A stretch of DNA of 64,000 nucleotides from Bacillus sp. FJAT-49736 (GTDB lineage: Bacteria; Bacillota; Bacilli; Bacillales; Bacillaceae_C), in contig NZ_JAGYPI010000001.1 in NCBI RefSeq assembly GCF_018343615.1, forward strand, positions 1,692,960-1,756,959. The letters run 5' to 3'. Both the position numbers and the translations under genes were made by a program. Below are positions 9,210 to 17,450 of this stretch, one piece after another. The notes below the pieces were generated by a model. It worked only from the letters and a program-made list of their open reading frames with translations. It was not told the DNA's origin and did no database searches. The stretch's first letter is position 1. Each line of letters begins with the position of its first letter.

Positions 9210-10493
9210 TTAATAAACAGAAGTATTTTCTTTTGTTGTATTTTCCAAAATGGCTTTCACTCTTTGCAAGAAGCGTCCGCATATTAAACCATCCAGCACT
9301 CTGTGGTCAAGGGACATACAAAGATTCACCATATCTCTTACAGCAATCATTCCATTATTCATCACAACTGGACGTTTTATAATGGACTCTACTTGAAGAA
9401 TCGCTGCCTGAGGATAATTAATTATCCCCATGGACTGAACGGAGCCAAAGGAGCCTGTATTGTTTACTGTAAACGTTCCGCCTTGCATATCATCTGATTT
9501 TAATGTGCCTGTGCGAACCTTATTAGCCAAATCAAATATTTCGCGAGCAATGCCCTTAATCGACTTATCATCAGCATTCTTAATTACTGGGACAAATAAT
9601 GCATCATCTGTTGCTACGGCGATGGAGATATTAATATCTTTCTTTTGAATGATTTTATCTCCAGCCCACATAGAATTAATTTGTGGGAATTCTTTTAGCG
9701 CTTGTGCTACCGCTTTTACGAAGAATGCGAAATATGTGATATTAAATCCTTCACGCTTCTTAAATTCATTCTTTATAGAGTCGCGATATTCAACAAGATT
9801 GGTTACATCTACCTCCATCATTGTCCAAGCATGAGGTGCTTCATGCTTGCTGCGAAGCATATTCGCAGCAATTGCTTTTCTGACTCCGGTAACCGGAATT
9901 TCAATATCTCCAGGTATAACCGGTATAGTAGAAGCAGGCGTGGATGGTGCTGGTTTTGCCGTTTGAGCTGCTTGTGCTTGATTCATAGCTGCAGGCTGTT
10001 CAGCTCTGACGTCATTTGCAGAAGGAATGGATCCTGATTCGATTATCTTTAATAGATCTTTTCGTGTAATTCGTCCTTCCTTACCAGTACCTGTTACCTG
10101 TGTTAGATCAATATTATGCTCTTGAGATAACTTCAAGACCGCTGGGGAATAACGAACCTTCCCTGTGCTGTCATTTGATTTTTTTGCCTCCGGTGCAGAA
10201 GTTTGCTCTATAGATGGTGTTTCAGCTGCAGCAGTGCTAGTGCTGTCCCCACCTTCAACCTCCATTGTACAAATGACCTCTCCAACCGCAAGAGTATCAC
10301 CTTCAGCAGCAATGATTTCTTTAACAACCCCAGTAAAAGAAGAAGGTACTTCTGCATTTACTTTATCTGTCATAACCTCTGCAAGCGGGTCATATTTATT
10401 TACTTTATCTCCAGGAGAAACCAGCCATTTGCTAATAGTACCTTCCGTTACGCTTTCCCCTAATTGAGGCATTGTAATATTTTCAATTGCCAT
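9210..10493 (-). CDS. bkdB: Branched-chain alpha-keto acid dehydrogenase E2 (dihydrolipoamide acyltransferase)
   Basis: The 427-residue core of the branched-chain keto-acid dehydrogenase complex. In order: an N-terminal lipoyl domain with the lipoylated lysine in MTDKVNAEV (about residue 43), an Ala/Pro/Thr-rich linker, the E1/E3 subunit-binding domain (SPAVLKLSQEHNIDL ... GRITRKDLL), a second linker, and the catalytic domain ending in the active-site block SLDHRVLDG. GGAGG is eight bases before the ATG at 10493; the in-frame GTG two codons earlier overlaps the spacer and is less likely. Last gene of the bkd operon. Confidence 0.95.
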   Translation of the reverse strand: MAIENITMPQLGESVTEGTISKWLVSPGDKVNKYDPLAEVMTDKVNAEVPSSFTGVVKEIIAAEGDTLAVGEVICTMEVEGGDSTSTAAAETPSIEQTSAPEAKKSNDSTGKVRYSPAVLKLSQEHNIDLTQVTGTGKEGRITRKDLLKIIESGSIPSANDVRAEQPAAMNQAQAAQTAKPAPSTPASTIPVIPGDIEIPVTGVRKAIAANMLRSKHEAPHAWTMMEVDVTNLVEYRDSIKNEFKKREGFNITYFAFFVKAVAQALKEFPQINSMWAGDKIIQKKDINISIAVATDDALFVPVIKNADDKSIKGIAREIFDLANKVRTGTLKSDDMQGGTFTVNNTGSFGSVQSMGIINYPQAAILQVESIIKRPVVMNNGMIAVRDMVNLCMSLDHRVLDGLICGRFLQRVKAILENTTKENTSVY

Positions 10494-10511
10494 AATCACG
10501 ACCTCCTTCTA

Positions 10512-11495
10512 TTAAAATTCAGCAAGTTCTCGCATCGCTTTTTCAACTTTATCTGGATTTACCATAAAGTATTTCTCCATTGTAGGAGCATATGGCATTG
10601 CAGGAACGTCTGGACCAGCAAGACGCATAATAGGCGCATCCAAGTCAAATAAACAGTTTTCTGCGATGATAGCAGAAACCTCACTCATAATGCTTCCTTC
10701 TTTATTATCTTCAGTTAAAAGTAGTACTTTTCCTGTTTTGGAAGCTGCTTCGATAATAGCTTCTTTATCTAATGGATAAACAGTTCTTAAATCAAGAATA
10801 TGTGCCTGAATTCCGTCCTGAGCTAAGCGTTCAGCTGCTTGAAGTGCGAAATGTACACAAAGTCCATATGTAATCACTGTAAGATCTTCACCTTCACGCT
10901 TTACATCCGCTTTTCCAATTGGCAATACGTAATCATCTTCAGGGACTTCCCCTTTAATAAGGCGATATGCACGTTTATGCTCAAAGAAAAGAACAGGATC
11001 ATCATCACGAATAGCTGCTTTTAATAAGCCCTTTACATCATAAGGAGTTGAAGGCATTACAATTTTTAATCCTGGTTGGTTTGCAAACACCGCTTCAACA
11101 GACTGTGAGTGGTATAGAGCGCCATGAACGCCACCGCCATAAGGTGCACGAACAACAATAGGGCAGGTCCAATCATTATTGGAACGATATCGAATTTTTG
11201 CAGCTTCTGATATAATTTGGTTTACTGCAGGCATGATAAAATCTGCAAACTGCATCTCGGCAATTGGTCTCATTCCGTACATAGCAGCACCAATACCAAC
11301 CCCAGCAATTGCGGATTCTGCTAGAGGTGTATCAAGTACACGATCCTCTCCAAATTGTTCATACAAACCATTCGTTGCTTTAAAAACCCCGCCTTTTCTT
11401 CCTACATCCTCACCTAATACAAAAACTTTTGAATCGCGTTCCATTTCCTCGCGAATTGCCATTGTTACAGCGTCAATATATGAAATAACCGGCAT
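10512..11495 (-). CDS. bkdAB: Branched-chain alpha-keto acid dehydrogenase E1 beta subunit
   Basis: A 327-residue transketolase-like beta subunit that works with BkdAA in thiamine-diphosphate-dependent decarboxylation of the keto acids of Leu, Ile and Val. Family landmarks are the N-terminal VLGEDVGRKGGVF, DTPLAESAIAGVGIG, and the central RAPYGGGVHGALYHSQS block. Length is standard. It is spaced 24 bp after bkdAA and 18 bp before bkdB, consistent with one polycistronic message. Confidence 0.95.
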   Translation of the reverse strand: MPVISYIDAVTMAIREEMERDSKVFVLGEDVGRKGGVFKATNGLYEQFGEDRVLDTPLAESAIAGVGIGAAMYGMRPIAEMQFADFIMPAVNQIISEAAKIRYRSNNDWTCPIVVRAPYGGGVHGALYHSQSVEAVFANQPGLKIVMPSTPYDVKGLLKAAIRDDDPVLFFEHKRAYRLIKGEVPEDDYVLPIGKADVKREGEDLTVITYGLCVHFALQAAERLAQDGIQAHILDLRTVYPLDKEAIIEAASKTGKVLLLTEDNKEGSIMSEVSAIIAENCLFDLDAPIMRLAGPDVPAMPYAPTMEKYFMVNPDKVEKAMRELAEF

Positions 11496-11519
11496 AGCTT
11501 TTCCCTCCTGTTCTACTTC

Positions 11520-12518
11520 TTATTTCTCTTGTGCATATACGAATTGCATAGCAGTTTCCGGATCTGCATAAGGAGCATTTTCCGCATAATCTGTTGCTTC
11601 ATTTACGATTTTCATGATACGATCATTAATTTCTTTTTCCGTCTCTTCATTCAAAACGCCAACTTCTTTTAAGTAGTTAGCAAATGTAATAATAGAATCT
11701 TTTTCCTTAGCTGCTTCCACTTCTTCTCTTGAACGATATGCACGATCATCATCATCCGATGAATGAGCAGTAAGTCGATAAGAGACCGTTTCGATTAATG
11801 TAGGCCCTTCTCCTCTTCTTCCACGATCTGCAGCTTCTTTAACCGCTTTGTACACTTCAAGCGGATCATTGCCATCAACCGTAAAACCTGGCATTCCATA
11901 GCCAATAGCACGGTCGGAAACTTTTTCACAAGCTAACTGCTTTTCTATTGGAACAGATATTGCATATTTATTATTTTCACACATGAAAATTACTGGTAAT
12001 TTGTGAACTCCGGCAAAGTTGGCACCTTCATGAAAATCCCCTTGGTTGGATGAACCTTCACCAAATGTAACAAAGGTAACAAGATCCTTATTTTCCATTT
12101 TGCCTGCAAGTGCTATTCCTACTGCATGAGGAACTTGTGTAGTTACCGGTGATGAACCAGTTACAATCCGATTCTTCTTTTGTCCAAAGTGGCCAGGCAT
12201 TTGGCGGCCTCCAGAATTTGGATCCTCAGCCTTCGCAAAGCCAGAAAGCATTACCTCTGTTGGTGTCATTCCGAAGGCCAAAACCACGCCCAGATCACGG
12301 TAATAAGGCAATACATAGTCTTTATCCCTGTCAAGCGCAAATGCTGCTCCTACCTGTGCAGCCTCTTGTCCTTGACATGAAATAACAAAAGGTATCTTTC
12401 CAGAACGATTTAATAACCACATACGCTCATCAATCCGTCTAGCCATAAGCATTGTTTCATACATTTTCAAAACGGTTTCATCACTAATTCCAAGTGCTTG
12501 ATGACGATTCTCCACCAT
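11520..12518 (-). CDS. bkdAA: Branched-chain alpha-keto acid dehydrogenase E1 alpha subunit
   Basis: A 332-residue E1 alpha subunit. The thiamine-diphosphate motif begins at GEGSSNQGDFHEGANFA and runs to CENNKYAIS. The phosphorylation-loop-like region contains YRLTAHSSDDDDR, typical of branched-chain rather than pyruvate E1. The N-terminus is short, as in bacterial two-subunit E1 enzymes. It sits between lpdV and bkdAB in the operon. AGGAGGT precedes the ATG. Confidence 0.95.
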   Translation of the reverse strand: MVENRHQALGISDETVLKMYETMLMARRIDERMWLLNRSGKIPFVISCQGQEAAQVGAAFALDRDKDYVLPYYRDLGVVLAFGMTPTEVMLSGFAKAEDPNSGGRQMPGHFGQKKNRIVTGSSPVTTQVPHAVGIALAGKMENKDLVTFVTFGEGSSNQGDFHEGANFAGVHKLPVIFMCENNKYAISVPIEKQLACEKVSDRAIGYGMPGFTVDGNDPLEVYKAVKEAADRGRRGEGPTLIETVSYRLTAHSSDDDDRAYRSREEVEAAKEKDSIITFANYLKEVGVLNEETEKEINDRIMKIVNEATDYAENAPYADPETAMQFVYAQEK

Positions 12519-12550
12519 TTTACTACCTCCTATATAAAAATTTATTATTA

Positions 12551-13975
12551 TTATCCATGTATTGCTTTTCCATCCACTGCTAATGCTGCCTCACCAATCG
12601 CTTCGCTTAATGTTGGATGTGGATGAATAGTATGGGCAATTTCCCAAGGTGTTGCATCGAGTACTCGAGCAAGACCTGCTTCTGAGATCATATCAGTTAC
12701 ATGTGGCCCAATCATATGTACTCCTAAAACATCATTTGTATCTTTGTCGGCAACAATTTTTACAAATCCATCTGATTCACCATATACAAGTGCTTTCCCA
12801 ATAGCTCTAAAAGAGAATTTGCCTACCTTCACATTATAGCCTTTTTCCTTCGCTTCCTCTTCTGTATATCCTACACTAGCCATTTCTGGGTTACTGTAAA
12901 TACATTTTGAAATAAGCGAATAGTCAATAGGAGACGGATTTTGTCCGGCAATATGTTCTACAGCTGTTATTCCCTCATGTGATGCAACATGTGCCAGCTG
13001 AAGACCGCCAATTACATCTCCAATTGCATAGATATGGGATTCCTTTGTTTGATAAAATTTATTCACTTGGAGGAATCCTTTTTCAATTATTATATCTGTA
13101 TTTTGCAGACCGATATTTTCAGTATTTGCTGCGCGTCCTACTGAAACAAGAATTTTTTCCCCACTGAATTCTTTTTGTTCTCCATTTATTTCAGCATTTA
13201 TGGATACGTTTCCATTTCCTTTTTTCAATGTTTCCGAAAGAACCTTAGCGCTTGTAACTATGTTAACGCCTTTCTTCTTCATAATTCTTTGTATTTCTTT
13301 GGAAATATCTTTATCCTCTGTAGGAACAATGCGATCCGCATATTCAATTACGGTAACTTCTACTCCAAAGTCTGAAAGCATGGAAGCCCATTCTATTCCG
13401 ATAACTCCACCGCCAACAATGATAATGGATTTTGGAAGGGATTCCAGTTCCAAAGCCTCATCTGATGAAAGAACGTATTCACCGTCAATATCTAGTCCCG
13501 GAAGTGATCTTGGTCTAGAGCCAGTTGCTATAATAACGTTCTTTGGAACTAGCATTTCATTTTCTTCGCCAGTCTTCAATTCTACTGATATTGTTCCAGG
13601 CATTGGAGAAAATATAGAAGGACCTAATATCGTACCTTTTCCTTCAAATACATCTATTTTTCCTTGTTTCATAAGATGTTGAACTCCCTTATGTAAGGTT
13701 TCAACAATACCATTCTTTCTTTCTTGAACACGATTAAAATTTAAGGAAACATCGGTGGCGATAACACCAAACTCTTCTCCCTTTTTCGCTGTAGCATATA
13801 CTTCTGCACTTCTTAATAATGCTTTACTCGGAATACATCCGCGATGAAGGCATGTACCGCCAAGTTTTCCTTTTTCCACAATCGCCGTTTTTAAGCCAAG
13901 CTGAGAAGCTCGAATTGCAGCAACATAACCACCGGTTCCGCCGCCTAATATGACCAAATCATATTCTCTTGCCAA
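12551..13975 (-). CDS. lpdV: Dihydrolipoamide dehydrogenase (E3) of the branched-chain complex
   Basis: A 474-residue flavoprotein disulfide reductase that reoxidises the lipoyl group on BkdB and passes electrons to NAD. Seen are the FAD motif GGGTGGYVAA at the N-terminus, the redox disulfide in GGTCLHRGCIPSK, the NAD Rossmann motif GGGVIGIEWAS, the second FAD contact YAIGDVIGG and the C-terminal catalytic His-Glu region HPHPTLSEA. Its place in the bkd operon assigns it to this complex rather than to pyruvate or oxoglutarate dehydrogenase. Confidence 0.95.
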   Translation of the reverse strand: MAREYDLVILGGGTGGYVAAIRASQLGLKTAIVEKGKLGGTCLHRGCIPSKALLRSAEVYATAKKGEEFGVIATDVSLNFNRVQERKNGIVETLHKGVQHLMKQGKIDVFEGKGTILGPSIFSPMPGTISVELKTGEENEMLVPKNVIIATGSRPRSLPGLDIDGEYVLSSDEALELESLPKSIIIVGGGVIGIEWASMLSDFGVEVTVIEYADRIVPTEDKDISKEIQRIMKKKGVNIVTSAKVLSETLKKGNGNVSINAEINGEQKEFSGEKILVSVGRAANTENIGLQNTDIIIEKGFLQVNKFYQTKESHIYAIGDVIGGLQLAHVASHEGITAVEHIAGQNPSPIDYSLISKCIYSNPEMASVGYTEEEAKEKGYNVKVGKFSFRAIGKALVYGESDGFVKIVADKDTNDVLGVHMIGPHVTDMISEAGLARVLDATPWEIAHTIHPHPTLSEAIGEAALAVDGKAIHG

Positions 13976-13997
13976 AATGTAGTCCTCCTTTTATAGG

Positions 13998-15089
13998 TTA
14001 TTCCATATTTCCTGGATATTGTTTCGCTACTTCTTCTCCATTGAGAACTCGGAGAGCACCTTCTGCTAAAGCCTGCAGTTCATTCTCTCCAGGATGAATA
14101 ACAACATCAGCTATCCAACTCACATACTCGCTAATTTCTTGAACAAAGGATTTGCCGTAAGCTAATCCGCCTGTCAACACAATTGCATCAATTTTACCCC
14201 TAAGTACGGCACTGGCAGAACCAATTTCCTTCGCAACCTGATATGCCATTGCATCATAGATTAGCTTAGCATACTCGTCCCCCGCTGCAATCATTTCTTC
14301 CACTTTCACAGCATCATTGGTTCCTAAATAACCGACAAGACCGCCTTGTCCAACTAATTTCTTTGTAATTTCATTACGATAAAATTCTCCAGAATAACAA
14401 AGATCGATTAGATCACCCGCGGGTACTGTACCGGCTCTTTCAGGACTCAACGGTCCTTCACCATGCAATCCGTTATTAACGTCGATTACTCTCCCCTTTT
14501 TGTGAGCCCCGATTGTTATTCCGCCGCCCATATGAACAACTATTAAATTCAATTCCTCATAACTTTTTCCTAGCTGTTTAGCAACTTTTCTTGCGACTGA
14601 TTTTTGATTTAATGCATGAAAAATACTCTTTCTTTCAATAAGAGCAAATCCTGAAATTCTAGCAAGCGGTTCTAATTCATCGACAACCACAGGATCTACT
14701 ATATAGGATGGAATATTTAATCCTTTTGCAATTTCATAAGCAATGATTCCACCTAAATTTGAAGCATGCTGCCCGGAGAAACCGATCCGTAAATCTTCCA
14801 GCATTGCATTATTAACGGAGTATGTGCCACCTTCAATTGGGCGTAGCAAGCCTCCCCGTCCACAAACTGCATGAAGCTTAGAAATATTGATTCCTTCTTC
14901 ATCCAAAGCTTCTAGAATAGTTCGCTTGCGAAATTCATATTGATCTATGACATTTTCAAATTGTTGAATCTCACTTGTTTCATGTCTAATTGTTTTTTCT
15001 AAAATAGAATTCTCATTATCAAAAATACCGATTTTGGTCGATGTAGACCCTGGATTAATAACAAGGATTCTGAAGTTGGTACCTGACAA
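13998..15089 (-). CDS. buk: Butyrate (branched-chain fatty acid) kinase
   Basis: A 363-residue ASKHA-fold acyl kinase that makes ATP from acyl phosphate. The N-terminal phosphate loop is [21 protein letters not shown] and LTGGLAYGK are the other nucleotide-binding parts. Start choice: an in-frame ATG at 15104 has no good ribosome site, while GGAGG overlapping that ATG is eight bases before the TTG at 15089, so TTG is taken. With Ptb it converts branched acyl-CoA to acid plus ATP. A structured element lies between it and bcd. Confidence 0.92.
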   Translation of the reverse strand: MSGTNFRILVINPGSTSTKIGIFDNENSILEKTIRHETSEIQQFENVIDQYEFRKRTILEALDEEGINISKLHAVCGRGGLLRPIEGGTYSVNNAMLEDLRIGFSGQHASNLGGIIAYEIAKGLNIPSYIVDPVVVDELEPLARISGFALIERKSIFHALNQKSVARKVAKQLGKSYEELNLIVVHMGGGITIGAHKKGRVIDVNNGLHGEGPLSPERAGTVPAGDLIDLCYSGEFYRNEITKKLVGQGGLVGYLGTNDAVKVEEMIAAGDEYAKLIYDAMAYQVAKEIGSASAVLRGKIDAIVLTGGLAYGKSFVQEISEYVSWIADVVIHPGENELQALAEGALRVLNGEEVAKQYPGNME

Positions 15090-15146
15090 TGCTGCTACCT
15101 CCATTTGCTGTCCAAAAAAGGCTCTAAACTACTTGATACGTGCAAT

Positions 15147-15230
15147 AAAACGCCGCACTAATAGCGGGAGAAAAGGCCGCAAGCAGGAGCGGCCTAAACC
15201 ACAGGTAAAAAGCTAGAAGTGAGGCGTTTT
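15147..15230 (-). other. Structured intergenic element between bcd and buk
   Basis: In the 152-base gap (bcd stop to buk start) the outer arms AAAACGCC (15147-15154) and GGCGTTTT (15223-15230) are perfect inverted repeats. Inside are AGGCCGC/GCGGCCT (15174-15180 with 15189-15195, loop of eight) and the short CCGC/GCGG hairpin (15153-15156 with 15164-15167) that competes with the outer stem. The element is clearly richer in G+C than its surroundings. There is no T-run after either stem on the minus strand, so it is not a normal terminator. It may be an mRNA-processing or regulatory structure, or a small palindromic repeat; I know no family that matches. Confidence 0.45.
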
Positions 15231-15241
15231 AATACTAAAGA

Positions 15242-16342
15242 TTATGCACGATTACTTAAGATGTGGCGATTATTTAATAAGAATTGACTTCTGGATTTAG
15301 ATACTTTTGCAATTCTTTCTTCTGCCATACGGTCTGCTGCAACATAAGTCGGGATACCATCACGCTTCGAAATTTCAATTATTTTTTCTATGCTGTTATA
15401 TATACCCTCAACCTTTTTCATTGCACGGTCACGATTATATCCATATAGTTCATCTGCAACATTTATAACTCCACCTGCATTAATAACAAAATCTGGAGCA
15501 TAAACAATTCCCATTTCATGGATTTGATCACCATGACGGGTTTCTCTTAATTGATTATTTGCAGATCCAGCAATGACTTTAGCCTTTAATTGTGGAATAG
15601 TATCATCATTAATGATAGCTCCAAGTGCACAAGGTGCAAAAATATCGCATTCTACTCCATAAATTTCATTAGGGTCAACCGCTTTTGCTCCGAATTGTTC
15701 AACAGCTCTCATAACAGCTTCTTTATTAATATCTGTAACAATTAATTTTGCACCTTCTTCATGCAGGTAACGGCACATTTCGAAAGCTACATTTCCGACA
15801 CCTTGCACAGCAACTGTAAGGCCTTCTAATGAATCTGAACCAAACGCTTCTTTAGCAGCAGCCTTCATTCCAACATAACAGCCATATGCTGTAACTGGTG
15901 AGGGGTTACCTGAAGAACCGAATGCAGGTGAAATACCGGTAACAAAATTTGTTTCTTCATGGATTAGATCCATATCTGCTACAGTTGTACCTACGTCCTC
16001 AGCAGTAATATATCGACCGTTTAATCCTTGAATAAAGCGACCGAAAGCACGGAACATTTCTTCACTTTTATCCTTTTTAGGATCTCCGATAATAACTGTT
16101 TTTCCTCCGCCAAGGTTTAAACCGGCAGCTGCATTTTTATATGTCATACCACGAGCAAGACGAAGTGCATCCTCAATCGCTGCATCCTCAGACTCATAAG
16201 TCCACATTCTCGTACCGCCTAAAGCTGGCCCAAGTGTTGTATCATGAATCGCAATAATTGCTTTTAATCCTGATTGTTCGTCTTGGCAAAATAAAAGTTG
16301 TTCATAATCGTATTTTCCCATGTATTCAAAAATTTTCATCAT
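15242..16342 (-). CDS. bcd: Leucine/branched-chain amino acid dehydrogenase
   Basis: A 366-residue NAD-dependent Glu/Leu/Phe/Val dehydrogenase that deaminates Leu, Val and Ile to their keto acids, the substrates of the bkd complex. The N-terminal domain carries [10 protein letters not shown] and the catalytic-lysine region [17 protein letters not shown]. The C-terminal Rossmann domain has [11 protein letters not shown] and [15 protein letters not shown] lies just upstream; two tandem ATGs (16342 and 16339) cannot be told apart. Second gene of the operon, 15 bp after ptb. Confidence 0.94.
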   Translation of the reverse strand: MMKIFEYMGKYDYEQLLFCQDEQSGLKAIIAIHDTTLGPALGGTRMWTYESEDAAIEDALRLARGMTYKNAAAGLNLGGGKTVIIGDPKKDKSEEMFRAFGRFIQGLNGRYITAEDVGTTVADMDLIHEETNFVTGISPAFGSSGNPSPVTAYGCYVGMKAAAKEAFGSDSLEGLTVAVQGVGNVAFEMCRYLHEEGAKLIVTDINKEAVMRAVEQFGAKAVDPNEIYGVECDIFAPCALGAIINDDTIPQLKAKVIAGSANNQLRETRHGDQIHEMGIVYAPDFVINAGGVINVADELYGYNRDRAMKKVEGIYNSIEKIIEISKRDGIPTYVAADRMAEERIAKVSKSRSQFLLNNRHILSNRA

Positions 16343-16357
16343 TCATTCCCCATTTCA

Positions 16358-17263
16358 TCATATTTTAGTTGAACAAATAGCCAACGCAAGAGAATATAGC
16401 TTACTTTTTGCACTATCAGATCGGGAAGTTAATACTATCGGGGCGGCAGCTCCTGCAATCATTGCGCCCACTTGTGCATTTGCAAAATAAATCATCGATT
16501 TATATAATGCGTTCCCGGTTTCAATATTTGGAACAAGCAGAATGTCGGCAGAACCCGCAACCTCATTTTCTACCTTCTTATGTTTTGCTGCTTCCTTTGA
16601 TACAGCAATATCAAGAGCCAAAGGTCCTTCTATAATACATCCGCTTATTTCCCCGTTTCTATTCTTTTCCTTCAATGCCGCTGCATCAATTGTCGCCTGC
16701 ATACTCGGATTCAATACCTCCACTGCAGCAAGTGCAGCAACTTTTGGATATTCAATACCAATAGATTGTGCAAGCTGAACAGCATTTTGAACTATTTGTT
16801 CTTTTTGCTCTAGAGTAGGCGCTATGTTCATAGCTGCATCTGTTAGTAGAAAGAAACGATCATAGTTTGGCACTTCAAAAACAGCAACATGTGACAAAAC
16901 TTTACCTGCTCTTAAACCATAATCCTTATTTAAAACTTCCTTTAATATGGTCGATGTTGCAACATTACCTTTCATCAAAACAGTTGCTTCATGATTTTTG
17001 ACTGCCTTAACTGCAAGTGAACATGCCTCAACTGGAGAACTTACATTTTTAATATAAATATCAGTATTCTCCAAAAGACGCGGTGCATGCTTTCTTAATA
17101 ATAAATGAATTTGTTCAGAATCACCAAATAAAATAAATTTTGCTAATTTCTTTTCGACAGCTATGGATACGGCTTCTAGTACCTCAGTATCCTCTGCAAC
17201 TGCTACTGCTACTGTGGCATTATTCATTCGGGTTGCCATATTTACTATAAGGTCTAAATCCAT
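16358..17263 (-). CDS. ptb: Phosphate butyryltransferase (branched-chain acyl phosphate transferase)
   Basis: A 301-residue Pta/Ptb-family enzyme exchanging CoA for phosphate on butyryl or branched acyl groups, supplying the acyl phosphate for Buk. Landmarks include VAVAVAEDTEVLEAV near the N-terminus, VLMKGNVAT and LLTDAAMNI. The ATG at 17263 is chosen; a longer frame opens with TTG at 17317, but that codon lies inside the -12 element of the sigma-54 promoter and so cannot be translated. It is the first gene of the bkd operon. Confidence 0.92.
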   Translation of the reverse strand: MDLDLIVNMATRMNNATVAVAVAEDTEVLEAVSIAVEKKLAKFILFGDSEQIHLLLRKHAPRLLENTDIYIKNVSSPVEACSLAVKAVKNHEATVLMKGNVATSTILKEVLNKDYGLRAGKVLSHVAVFEVPNYDRFFLLTDAAMNIAPTLEQKEQIVQNAVQLAQSIGIEYPKVAALAAVEVLNPSMQATIDAAALKEKNRNGEISGCIIEGPLALDIAVSKEAAKHKKVENEVAGSADILLVPNIETGNALYKSMIYFANAQVGAMIAGAAAPIVLTSRSDSAKSKLYSLALAICSTKI

Positions 17264-17311
17264 TCTCGTTGCTTCAACCCCTTTATCCCCATTTATCAAC
17301 AAATTAATAAT

Positions 17312-17329
17312 ATGCAATTATCGTACCAA
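17312..17329 (-). promoter_or_regulatory. Sigma-54 (SigL) promoter of the bkd operon
   Basis: On the minus strand the sequence TTGGTACGATAATTGCAT gives the invariant GG and GC doublets with ten bases between them, matching the -24/-12 consensus TTGGCACG-N4-TTGCA at nearly every key base. Transcription would start near 17302, leaving about 39 bases of leader before the ptb ATG. The sigma-54 activator gene bkdR is immediately upstream. Confidence 0.88.
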
Positions 17330-17413
17330 CTTTAATTTCTGACCAATATTTTTCTGATATCAGTAAAAATAATATACTTTTTACATCTCACTTCATTAGT
17401 CAGCTATTTTTTT

Positions 17414-17450
17414 CGTGCAATAATTTTCATAGTACGAAAATTATTGCACG
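17414..17450. promoter_or_regulatory. Perfect inverted repeat, probable BkdR upstream activating site
   Basis: Fifteen-base arms CGTGCAATAATTTTC (17414-17428) and GAAAATTATTGCACG (17436-17450) are separated by seven bases. The centre is about 130 bases upstream of the expected sigma-54 start site, a typical position for an enhancer-binding protein. The right arm overlaps the last codons of bkdR. Neither strand has a T-run after the stem, so it is not an intrinsic terminator. Binding by BkdR is inferred. Confidence 0.55.

Noticed and set aside
17264-17317. N-terminal extension of ptb from a TTG at 17317
   Set aside because: The TTG is part of the -12 element of the sigma-54 promoter, so it is upstream of the transcript start.
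17414-17450. Inverted repeat as bkdR terminator
   Set aside because: After the stem the minus strand has A residues, not T; the stem also includes the last bkdR codons.
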